Below the pieces are notes generated by a model. The model worked only from the letters and a program-made list of their open reading frames with translations. It was not told the DNA's origin and did not search any database. Both the position numbers and the translations under genes were made by a program. A DNA stretch of 5,573 nt. Origin: Bacteroidota bacterium. Its GTDB lineage: Bacteria; Bacteroidota; Bacteroidia; B-17B0; Aurantibacillaceae. The stretch is taken from positions 1-5,573 of the forward strand of contig JANYBY010000240.1 of the NCBI GenBank assembly GCA_025360565.1, given 5' to 3'. The number at the start of each line of letters is the position of its first letter. Position 1 is the first letter of the stretch. This document shows positions 1 to 5,573 of the stretch, piece after piece.

Positions 1-977
1 TTAAGCGTATTTACCTCGGGGTTTGGTTCGGCAAAGGTAATTTCAAGGCCTTCTTCAATTTCTTTTTTAATACCGGCGCGGGTTTTTTCAATTAATTCAT
101 CGGTTAAAACGCCTTCTCCTACCAAAAACTTTTCGTATGTATTTACTGGGTCTTTTCTTCCCCAAACCTCAAATAATTCTTTTGGCACATATTTTGTTCC
201 GCTGGCCTCTTCGTGCCCGCGCATACGAAAGGTAACGCACTCTAAAATAATAGGGCGCGGATTTTCACGAATACTTTCCGCTAAATTTTTTACAGTTTCG
301 TAAACCTTTAAAATATTATTTCCATCAACCGTTACCCCTTCTATACCATAACCAATAGCTTTATCGGCAAATGATTTGCAACGGAACTGTTCGTTACTGG
401 GTGTGCTTAAACCGTATCCGTTATTTTCTATCACAAAGATTACGGGCAGATCCCAAACAGCCGCGGTATTTATACTTTCGTGAAAATCTCCTTCGCTCGC
501 TCCACCATCACCGCTAAAAACAACAGTTACATTATTATCTTTTTTTAATTTACTTGCCAAAGCAATGCCATCAGCCACGCCAAGCTGCGGGCCCAAATGC
601 GAAATCATGCCCACAATTTTATATTCCTGTGTTCCGAAATGAAAAGAGCGGTCGCGACTTTGCGTAAAACCGCCCGGCTTACCCTGGAACTGCGAGAATA
701 ATCTGTTTAAAGGAATTCCGCGCGAAGTAAAAACGCCAAGGTTGCGGTGCATTGGTAAAATATATTCGTCACTATGCAAAGCGTTAGCCACACCCACCGA
801 AATGGCTTCCTGCCCAATACCGCTGAACCATTTTGAAATTCGTCCCTGTCGCAATAACAACAACATTTTTTCCTCGATCATGCGGGGCTTTAAAATGTTA
901 TAATAAAGTTTTAATAACGTTTCGTCCTTATGTTTTTTCCGGTCAAACTTAACCGGCATTTCCGCTGTAATCATCAT
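1..977 (-). CDS. Thiamine-diphosphate 2-oxoacid dehydrogenase E1, alpha half (probable alpha/beta fusion), 3' end outside window
   Basis: This is the E1 of a 2-oxoacid dehydrogenase complex. It decarboxylates a 2-oxoacid with thiamine diphosphate (ThDP) and passes the acyl group to the lipoyl E2 in the cytoplasm. It reads from ATG at 977 for 325 codons without a stop; the last two bases start a codon AAx, so it runs off the left edge. The ThDP motif is complete: GDG at residues 156-158 and NN at 185-186. Around it are GIGQEAISVG (53-62), MHRNLG (76-81), HLGPQLGVADG (127-137), NNGYGLSTP (185-193) and RGHEEASGTKYVP (253-265). These match the branched-chain (2-oxoisovalerate) type more than classical pyruvate E1-alpha. 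Lack of a stop where E1-alpha would be near its end, and the resemblance to Bacteroidota E1 alpha/beta proteins of roughly 650-700 residues, suggest that a beta half follows (inference). Substrate is undecided. Two ATGs are adjacent (977, 974), with no clear Shine-Dalgarno. Confidence 0.93.
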   Translation of the reverse strand, partial: MMITAEMPVKFDRKKHKDETLLKLYYNILKPRMIEEKMLLLLRQGRISKWFSGIGQEAISVGVANALHSDEYILPMHRNLGVFTSRGIPLNRLFSQFQGKPGGFTQSRDRSFHFGTQEYKIVGMISHLGPQLGVADGIALASKLKKDNNVTVVFSGDGGASEGDFHESINTAAVWDLPVIFVIENNGYGLSTPSNEQFRCKSFADKAIGYGIEGVTVDGNNILKVYETVKNLAESIRENPRPIILECVTFRMRGHEEASGTKYVPKELFEVWGRKDPVNTYEKFLVGEGVLTDELIEKTRAGIKKEIEEGLEITFAEPNPEVNTL

Positions 978-978
978 C

Positions 979-1043
979 GAATTCTTGAATTATTGATTTT
1001 TTTGAATTCTAGAATTCCACAATTCTATAACTCTACAATTTTT
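979..1043. repeat. Degenerate 8-bp tandem array (unit TAGAATTC) at the E1 start
   Basis: Read on the minus strand, four octamers lie end to end: TAGAGTTA (1035-1028), TAGAATTG (1027-1020), TGGAATTC (1019-1012) and TAGAATTC (1011-1004). A weaker fifth, AAAAATTG, precedes them (1043-1036). A detached copy, AAGAATTC, sits at 986-979, one base from the E1 ATG. The last two tandem units create the perfect palindrome GAATTCTAGAATTC at 1004-1017. The array nearly fills the 69-bp gap between the stop of the upstream membrane-type gene and the E1 start. No T-run follows the palindrome in the direction of transcription, so it is not a standard terminator. Whether it is a regulatory site, an untranslated leader or a small intergenic repeat family cannot be told here. 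Confidence 0.7.
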
Positions 1044-1046
1044 GTT

Positions 1047-1739
1047 TTAGGCCGCCTTCGCTTTTTTATTAAGTAAAATATGGAATCCAAAACCGAAATT
1101 AAACCAGCTCATAAAATATTTATTTCCTTTTGAATGAACTTCTTCTATCTGATTAAAACGAGGGGCCTTTGGATCGAATTTTGTGAAGAGAGTTGTGTAA
1201 CTAAGAATAAAACCAAAACTCAGAGTCTTATCAACAATAACATTCAGCGACATTTCAGGCTGAACATAAGGAGAAATAAAGGATCGTGGAACTATTGGCA
1301 AATTAGCGGCGGAAGTATCGTTATTTATAAAAGAATAATTACAGTACATTAAGCCTGTATTCAAAGCATAACTCATATAAGCACGTTCAGTGAAAAATTT
1401 ATCAAATCCTAATTTAATAAATCCGCCTTGTCCCATCATCTTCGTTTCGTAAGACTGAGAACCGATCCTGTAAAAAACAAATATCTCACGGTTGTTCTGA
1501 AAAAAACTATTCTGATATCCTGCACCCGCAAAAACATTGCCAAATAAACGCACGTTTAAACTAAGATTTGCTTCAAATACGCCATTAAAACTGGTATGAA
1601 ACATAGAACTGCTAATGGTTTTAGGAATTCCAACGATACCGCGAATGGATACGATCGCATTTTTCTTGTCGATTTTTGGAGTTTGTGCAAATGTACAAAC
1701 ACAAATTAATAGCGATAAACTTAAAATTATTTTTTTCAT
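1047..1739 (-). CDS. Small secreted protein, probable outer-membrane beta-barrel, family not recognised
   Basis: The protein has 230 residues counted from ATG at 1739. A signal peptide is clear: KK at 2-3, a hydrophobic core to about residue 17, then CTFAQ with likely cleavage between Ala18 and Gln19. The rest alternates polar and hydrophobic residues in short Gly/aromatic-rich stretches (about 53-75, 104-112, 120-137, 156-183, 206-223), as in outer-membrane beta-barrels. A KKAKAA tail follows the last strand-like segment. There is no catalytic motif, so I give no function. The frame extends upstream to a TTG at 1751, but that TTG lies inside the TATATTTG promoter-like box and would put residues before the KK n-region; the ATG is preferred. 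It reads toward the E1 gene 69 bp downstream, with the octamer array between, and is divergent from the serine hydrolase gene. Real gene: very likely; barrel assignment: moderate. Confidence 0.8.
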   Translation of the reverse strand: MKKIILSLSLLICVCTFAQTPKIDKKNAIVSIRGIVGIPKTISSSMFHTSFNGVFEANLSLNVRLFGNVFAGAGYQNSFFQNNREIFVFYRIGSQSYETKMMGQGGFIKLGFDKFFTERAYMSYALNTGLMYCNYSFINNDTSAANLPIVPRSFISPYVQPEMSLNVIVDKTLSFGFILSYTTLFTKFDPKAPRFNQIEEVHSKGNKYFMSWFNFGFGFHILLNKKAKAA

Positions 1740-1825
1740 TTTGAATACCAAATATACATATAATTTAGTCCATTACGATCTTTCTTTTTCATCAATTCAA
1801 AAAGCTTTTTTATTAATTTTAAACA
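1740..1825. promoter_or_regulatory. Divergent intergenic region between the beta-barrel-like gene and the serine hydrolase gene
   Basis: These 86 AT-rich bases must supply the 5' signals for two genes starting at 1739 (minus) and 1826 (plus). The perfect palindrome AAAAAGCTTTTT occupies 1799-1810, 15 bp before the plus-strand ATG; it could be an operator or simply an A/T-rich chance palindrome. Weak plus-strand -7-like sequences are TAATTTAG (1761-1768) and TAATTTTA (1814-1821), each one mismatch from TAnnTTTG, neither with a well-spaced -33 element. No Shine-Dalgarno is seen before either gene, which is usual in Bacteroidota. Confidence 0.5.
1749..1756 (-). promoter_or_regulatory. TATATTTG, Bacteroidota-type -7 promoter box
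   Basis: Minus-strand TATATTTG matches the Bacteroidetes sigma -7 consensus TAnnTTTG exactly. It ends 10 bases before the ATG at 1739, so a transcript from it would have almost no leader. No TTG-type -33 element is seen at the usual spacing of about 19-21 bases, so this may be chance in AT-rich DNA. If it is functional, the TTG at 1751 cannot be the start codon. Confidence 0.4.
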
Positions 1826-3244
1826 ATGATCAAGATAATTTTTTTCTGCCTTTTTGCTTTCCTATGTCAAAGTGTAAACGCCCAAACCGGCAAAGCAAAA
1901 GTTGTTGAAACTGCCGAAAAAATTAGGCAATTATACAACGGCCAAAAATACAGCGAGATCTATTCCCTCATGAGTCCTGACTTTAAGATCCGGATGAGCG
2001 AAAAAGAATTCTCCGACTTTATGAAAAAAAATATTTTTATGTCGTATTCCGATATGGAAACCTGTGAATATTTAAACGAAGAAAAAGAATTTTATTCATT
2101 TATAGGTCATTTTAAGAACGGCGAACTTAGGATGAATGTGAATTTGGACGACAGCAGTCGGGTTCAAGTACTACAGTTTTTACCACACCAAAGTATGCCG
2201 CGTTTAAAAATACTGAATTACGTAACAGATAATCCAAAACAAAGTACACTTGACACGCTTCTTGAAAGGGTTGTAAAGGATCATATTCAAAGTCCGCAAA
2301 ACTGCGGCTTTAGTATTGGGATCTTCGAAAACGGAAAAGACCATTTTTATAATTATGGTGAGATAAAACGCAATTCGAAAATTTTAGCAACTCAAAACAG
2401 CATTTACGAAATTGGTTCGGTAACAAAAACGTTTTGCGGCATATTATTAGCAAAAGCCATTGAAGAGAAAAAAGTAAAAGCAACTGATGATATTAGACTT
2501 TATTTACCGAAAGAAAAATACGATAATCTTAAAATCAAAAACGAGCCTATACAATTGATCCATTTAGCCAACCACACGAGCGGTTTGCCGCGCCTGCCCG
2601 ACGATTTGGACAAACAACCAAATTACGATGCGCTAAACCCATATAAAAATTACGATAAAAAAATGATGTTCTCTTTTTTAAAAAGAGTAAGTCTTGTTTC
2701 TGAACCCGGTAAAGTATGCGAATATTCAAATATTGGTATGGCTTTATTAGGATTGATTTTAGAAAAAGTTTACGGCAGATCGTTTGACGAATTGGTAAAA
2801 GAAAAAATTTGCATGCCTTTAAAAATGAATGCTACCGGTATTAGTTTAGATGAGGAGCGAACAAAATTATTTTGTAGCGGTTACAACTCAGAGGGAAACG
2901 AAACCCCGCATTGGGAATTGGGGGATTTTTCGGCTGCAGGCGGCATCAGATCAACCACCGGTGATATGCTTACGTACGTAAAAGAAAACTTGGCAGAAAA
3001 AGATGAAGCTTTAAAACTTTCGCATGAATCAACTTTTAATAACCGTATGAATATTGCCATGGCCTGGCACATTGTAAAAACAAAACAAGGCAACAAACTT
3101 ATATGGCACAATGGCGGAACTTTTGGTTTCAGCAGTTTTTGCGGCTTCATAAAAGAAAAAAATTGTGCTATCGTTATTTTAAGTAACTCGGGGATGCCTG
3201 TGGATATGATAGCCCTGGCGGTTTTGAAATATTTGCAGCAATAA
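1826..3244 (+). CDS. Secreted serine hydrolase, class C beta-lactamase / penicillin-binding-protein fold, with N-terminal DUF3887-like domain
   Basis: The 472-residue protein is probably periplasmic. A signal peptide covers residues 1-19 (cleavage at VNA|Q). Residues about 25-115 form a small helical-plus-sheet domain (AEKIRQLYNGQKYSEIYSL, then MSEKEFSDFM) resembling the DUF3887-type modules that precede hydrolases. The rest is a complete beta-lactamase-family domain with all three catalytic motifs: SVTK at 198-201 (nucleophile Ser198, base Lys201), YSN at 300-302 and HNG at 428-430 in place of KTG. Family landmarks HTSGLP (250-255) and SAAGGIRSTTGD (369-380) are present. Proteins of this class (AmpC, D-aminopeptidases, esterases, peptidoglycan-recycling enzymes) act through an acyl-serine intermediate. 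HNG rather than KTG is common in the esterase/peptidase members, so antibiotic hydrolysis should not be assumed; the substrate is unknown. It is alone on the plus strand, divergent from its left neighbour and convergent with the lpxR gene. Confidence 0.93.
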   Translation: MIKIIFFCLFAFLCQSVNAQTGKAKVVETAEKIRQLYNGQKYSEIYSLMSPDFKIRMSEKEFSDFMKKNIFMSYSDMETCEYLNEEKEFYSFIGHFKNGELRMNVNLDDSSRVQVLQFLPHQSMPRLKILNYVTDNPKQSTLDTLLERVVKDHIQSPQNCGFSIGIFENGKDHFYNYGEIKRNSKILATQNSIYEIGSVTKTFCGILLAKAIEEKKVKATDDIRLYLPKEKYDNLKIKNEPIQLIHLANHTSGLPRLPDDLDKQPNYDALNPYKNYDKKMMFSFLKRVSLVSEPGKVCEYSNIGMALLGLILEKVYGRSFDELVKEKICMPLKMNATGISLDEERTKLFCSGYNSEGNETPHWELGDFSAAGGIRSTTGDMLTYVKENLAEKDEALKLSHESTFNNRMNIAMAWHIVKTKQGNKLIWHNGGTFGFSSFCGFIKEKNCAIVILSNSGMPVDMIALAVLKYLQQ

Positions 3245-3246
3245 TT

Positions 3247-3343
3247 TTTCTCGCTAAGGATCGCAGAGTTAATCGCAGAGAAACGCAAAGAACAACTCAT
3301 CTCTGCGCACTTTGCGAAACCCTCCGCGCAACTCTGCGAGAAA
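3247..3343. repeat. Long imperfect inverted repeat of four plus four CGCAGAG-like heptamers in the convergent gap
   Basis: The left arm has CGCTAAG (3252-3258), CGCAGAG (3262-3268), CGCAGAG (3274-3280) and CGCAAAG (3284-3290). The right arm has the inverse: CTCTGCG (3301-3307), CTTTGCG (3310-3316), CTCCGCG (3322-3328) and CTCTGCG (3332-3338). Spacings nearly mirror each other (10, 12, 10 against 9, 12, 10), around a 10-base centre at 3291-3300. The outer ends are TTTCTCGC (3247-3254) and GCGAGAAA (3336-3343), an exact 8-bp complement. The RNA could fold into a long, bulged hairpin on either strand. Lying between two converging genes, it could serve as a two-way transcript end or 3'-end stabiliser, although neither side has a clear U-run after the stem. 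It may also be one copy of a dispersed intergenic repeat. It is more GC-rich than its surroundings. Confidence 0.75.
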
Positions 3344-3358
3344 TGATCTGAATGTACC

Positions 3359-4324
3359 CTAAAAACACCCCATTATACTACACCGTCCCCAACCATGCTC
3401 CACGCCTCTTTCAAACTCTTTGGTAAGGTAAACTCTCGAAAACTCTAAACTTAATCTTTTGTAAGCAAATACAGCGCTTGCCGAAAGGGAATAAACTTTC
3501 CGCTCTATTACATTCGCATCCATTTCATAAATACTGGTGCTAAAAGGTCCGCCCTGCATGGTAGCGTTGTAGCCCACTAATTTTCCGCGCGCTTTTGCGG
3601 TTATATAAAACTGAAATTTATTTTTCGCATTCTTTATAACCCCATAATGTTTAAAATACGAATTCATTAAACCCAAACGAAAATAAAATCCGCCACCAAT
3701 ATCATCGTACAATGTTCCTACCCTCGCATCAGCAAAGCCTATCATTTCAAAATATTTTTTTGTCACCATTCCTTTTTCATACAAGCCTGAATAATTAAGA
3801 ACAAGATCGTTTGAGAGTTGCCACTCCCACCCCAGTGGTGCAATATTTTTTAATGCTTTGTGAATTCCCTTTTGTTCTTCTTCGCATTTGGCACAGGGCC
3901 CAATGGCACCAATATCAAACTTTGTTGTAAGTCGTTGCTTTTTTATTGGATCTATCGAAACTAAAAAATGAGTAAGAAAGATCACGCCCGTGTAAGGCCG
4001 TTCCAATCTGTTCAACGTATCCCACCGAATACTTTTTGGCGTAAAACATTCCTGTTCTGCCGCCAGGCCATAATAATTTTGAACTTTTTTATTTAAGCGG
4101 ATCAGAACTTTTGAGAAAGGTGATTTTTTTACAAATGGTGCTATCAGTTCGGGAATTATTCCTTGCGTATAATACCTATCGGTTTGACTAAAAAAATCGT
4201 TATCGTAAATATAGCGGAAGTAACGGTTGTTTTTTACGAGATCGGCGTTAATTGAATCCTGATTCTGGGCTCCTGCCAAATTCAACAAAGAACAGAAAGT
4301 TATCATTAATAATTTTTTCACCAC
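3359..4324 (-). CDS. lpxR: Lipid A 3'-O-deacylase, LpxR family (outer-membrane beta-barrel)
   Basis: LpxR is a calcium-dependent outer-membrane enzyme that removes the 3'-acyloxyacyl chain from lipid A. This 321-residue protein is of normal family length. It has a signal peptide with likely cleavage after GA at 18-19, leaving Gln20 first, and ends in Phe as barrels do. From recalled Salmonella LpxR, its active-site residues align: NDxF at 42-45 with Asn9/Asp10, YYTQG (Thr53) with Thr34, and FDIGAIGP...EEEQKGIH (136-155) with the catalytic His122 segment, giving His155. Catalysis therefore looks intact. Unusual are Cys144 and Cys147 just before the active histidine and Cys315 and Cys320 at the C terminus. 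The start is GTG at 4324, overlapping the upstream stop TAG by one base, or the next GTG at 4321; both keep the KK n-region. An ATG at 4306 would lose it. This is the second gene of a translationally coupled pair. Confidence 0.9.
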   Translation of the reverse strand: MVKKLLMITFCSLLNLAGAQNQDSINADLVKNNRYFRYIYDNDFFSQTDRYYTQGIIPELIAPFVKKSPFSKVLIRLNKKVQNYYGLAAEQECFTPKSIRWDTLNRLERPYTGVIFLTHFLVSIDPIKKQRLTTKFDIGAIGPCAKCEEEQKGIHKALKNIAPLGWEWQLSNDLVLNYSGLYEKGMVTKKYFEMIGFADARVGTLYDDIGGGFYFRLGLMNSYFKHYGVIKNAKNKFQFYITAKARGKLVGYNATMQGGPFSTSIYEMDANVIERKVYSLSASAVFAYKRLSLEFSRVYLTKEFERGVEHGWGRCSIMGCF

Positions 4325-4326
4325 TA
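4319..4326 (-). promoter_or_regulatory. Stop/start overlap TAGTGGTG coupling lpxR to the upstream gene
   Basis: On the minus strand the upstream stop TAG (4326-4324) shares its G with a GTG start (4324-4322), directly followed by a second GTG (4321-4319). There is no Shine-Dalgarno before either, and no room for a promoter of its own in the gap. Reinitiation by the terminating ribosome is the simple explanation, so the two proteins are probably made together. Which GTG is used does not change the predicted mature protein. Confidence 0.7.
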
Positions 4327-5573
4327 ATTATTTTGATAATACCTCAGGTAATTGGTCCTCCACGTTTTATTGACACTCGCGTTTAAATACTCCATCAACG
4401 GTTTATCATCGGTATTTACAAGCGTTGTTGAGGCAATAGTTTCTTTCATCAAAAAAGGCAAGTCTTTTATTTTTTTGAGTGAACAAACAAAAATAATGTT
4501 TCTGTGATCCTCATCTTTTGATAGAGAAGTTAGCGCGACATTAAATCCCGATTCTTTAAAAGTGTTTACAAGTAGCGATGTTCCCTGCCCTATTCCATCA
4601 TTCGCATAACCGTGCCAATTGATACAGATGATGGCCGAATCGTTTAAATTCTTTTTTAGCTGTTGCAAACTTTCCAAAGTTAAAATATGAGAGGGCTGCT
4701 CTTCCGCTTTAAATACATCAAATAAAACAACATCAAACTTTTTTTGGCAGTGATTTAAAAAGTAACGTGCGTCCTCACACGCGGTAATCACATTTGCATC
4801 AAGGTTAAAATATTTTTTTGAAGCTTCAATTATCCGTTCGTCAAACTCAACGCCTGTTATCTTGTATTTTTTTTGAACCAATAAATTCGCGGTTAAGCCG
4901 CCGCCCAAACCCAATACCAATGCATCTTTTGAATACATCGAATTGGGAATTAACGTATCCAATAAATTCACATATTCTGAAACCGATCTGTTTGTTTTTG
5001 TGTTCATTTCAGTTTGTATGATGCCGTTTATTTTTAATAGACGAACTTCTATTTTATTCCTTACAACATTTTCTACTTCCAAATGCCCAAGCAAACTATC
5101 TGAAACCATTAACTGATCTGTTCTTTTAAAACTGAATTGAAGATTTAAATACATAAACCCCGCGAACAATAAAAGCGGAAAGCCTTTAAATAATTTAAAT
5201 ACTGCAAGAGAACCAATAAATAAAACACTCCCGAAAATTAGCAGCGTTATATTTAAACCGATAGCGGGAATTAAATAAAATCCGCATAAAAAAGTGGCCA
5301 AAATACCACCGAGTGTTGATACCGCATAAACAGTGCCGCTCGCTTTACCCGATGAGTTTGTTGTATTTGTTTGAAGTAAGATAAACAAAGGCGAACTTGT
5401 TCCCAAAAAAAACACCGGAAAAAAAAGCAAAGCGATCGTGCTGATAACTACCGCCGGCAAAAAAGACATGTATGAAATTCGCGGAACCAAATAATAAGAG
5501 ATAACAGGCATTAACAACAAAAATAAAGACGCCGCAATTAATATTTGAAATAATTTTTTGGTATGATCTTTTG
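4324..5573 (-). CDS. Polytopic membrane protein fused to a spermidine-synthase-like domain, 5' end outside window
   Basis: The frame is open through the right edge; 415 codons are visible, numbered here from the first complete one at 5571. The TTG at 5520 is not the start, because the hydrophobic sequence continues upstream of it. Residues 1-146 hold about five membrane segments (7-30, 35-58, 78-105, 108-128, 131-146), with the GTVYAVSTLGG...LIPAIG signature of fused MFS-like/spermidine-synthase proteins. From about residue 150 comes a Rossmann methyltransferase-like domain: INGIIQ (182-187), a nucleotide-binding GLGGG (221-225), the acidic Glu242, CEDAR (265-269), FDVVLFDVF (279-287) and a C-terminal TDDKP (387-391). 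The domain resembles polyamine aminopropyltransferases but lacks their key acids (see findings), so the reaction and substrate are unknown. It is probably an inner-membrane protein with a cytoplasmic catalytic domain. It ends in TAG, overlapping the lpxR start by one base. Confidence 0.9.
   Translation of the reverse strand, partial: KDHTKKLFQILIAASLFLLLMPVISYYLVPRISYMSFLPAVVISTIALLFFPVFFLGTSSPLFILLQTNTTNSSGKASGTVYAVSTLGGILATFLCGFYLIPAIGLNITLLIFGSVLFIGSLAVFKLFKGFPLLLFAGFMYLNLQFSFKRTDQLMVSDSLLGHLEVENVVRNKIEVRLLKINGIIQTEMNTKTNRSVSEYVNLLDTLIPNSMYSKDALVLGLGGGLTANLLVQKKYKITGVEFDERIIEASKKYFNLDANVITACEDARYFLNHCQKKFDVVLFDVFKAEEQPSHILTLESLQQLKKNLNDSAIICINWHGYANDGIGQGTSLLVNTFKESGFNVALTSLSKDEDHRNIIFVCSLKKIKDLPFLMKETIASTTLVNTDDKPLMEYLNASVNKTWRTNYLRYYQNN

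Noticed and set aside
1004..1017. GAATTCTAGAATTC palindrome as an intrinsic terminator of the beta-barrel-like gene
   Set aside because: In the direction of transcription it is followed by A residues, not a U-run, and the stem is AT-rich and short.
1134..1352. Plus-strand frame of 72 codons
   Set aside because: It lies wholly antisense to the beta-barrel-like gene, with no domain, signal or start context of its own.
1740..1751. Extension of the beta-barrel-like gene to a TTG start at 1751
   Set aside because: The TTG overlaps the TATATTTG box and adds four residues before a typical KK signal-peptide start; the ATG at 1739 explains the protein better.
1615..1908. Plus-strand frame of 97 codons
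   Set aside because: It crosses the antisense of one gene, the divergent spacer and the out-of-frame start of the serine hydrolase; the product looks like chance.
1826..3244. Calling the serine hydrolase an antibiotic-resistance AmpC enzyme
   Set aside because: The fold and Ser/Lys/Tyr motifs fit, but HNG replaces KTG and there is an added N-terminal domain; such proteins often act on peptides or esters.
2547..3300. Two minus-strand frames (60 and 139 codons) opposite the serine hydrolase
   Set aside because: They are shadows of a strongly supported coding frame; their products show no recognisable pattern.
3247..3343. Heptamer hairpin as a CRISPR array or tRNA
   Set aside because: Units are only 7 bp, spaced by 2-5 bases with no unique spacers, and inverted around a centre; the fold is one long stem, not a cloverleaf.
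4818..5021. Plus-strand frame of 67 codons
   Set aside because: It is antisense to the nucleotide-binding part of the spermidine-synthase-like domain, with no independent support.
5518..5520. TTG at 5520 as the start of the membrane/spermidine-synthase-like gene
   Set aside because: The frame stays open to the window edge and encodes more membrane-type sequence (a Lys-Lys flank then a hydrophobic run), so the true start lies outside.

Overview
The window is AT-rich and its gene content points to a Bacteroidota (Bacteroidetes-type) genome. Three lines of evidence agree. The exported proteins carry signal peptides ending Ala-Gln. Start codons lack Shine-Dalgarno sequences, and one start has a TAnnTTTG-type -7 box just upstream. 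The 2-oxoacid dehydrogenase E1 resembles the alpha/beta fusion form common in that phylum. No species can be named from the sequence alone.

Layout, left to right: (1) 1-977, minus strand, the N-terminal 325 codons of a thiamine-diphosphate E1 (alpha half), still open at the left edge. (2) 978-1046, a spacer filled by a degenerate 8-bp tandem array (unit TAGAATTC). (3) 1047-1739, minus, a small secreted, probably beta-barrel protein of unrecognised family. (4) 1740-1825, a divergent intergenic region. (5) 1826-3244, plus, a secreted serine hydrolase of the class C beta-lactamase fold with an extra N-terminal domain. (6) 3245-3358, a convergent intergenic region holding a nearly symmetric hairpin built of four direct plus four inverted heptamers. 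(7) 3359-4324, minus, a full-length LpxR-type lipid A 3'-O-deacylase. (8) 4324-5573, minus, a polytopic membrane protein fused to a spermidine-synthase-like Rossmann domain, open at the right edge. Its stop codon overlaps the LpxR start by one base.

Four of the five genes are probably envelope-located (outer-membrane or periplasmic proteins, or an inner-membrane enzyme). The E1 is cytoplasmic central or branched-chain metabolism and looks functionally unrelated. The only tight functional coupling visible is the overlapping pair of the fused membrane/spermidine-synthase-like gene and lpxR.

I saw no tRNA, rRNA, CRISPR array, transposase or phage gene. I found no convincing new multi-gene system. 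The least explained items are the LpxR coupling to a synthase-like protein lacking canonical catalytic residues, the symmetric heptamer hairpin, and the octamer array at the E1 start.
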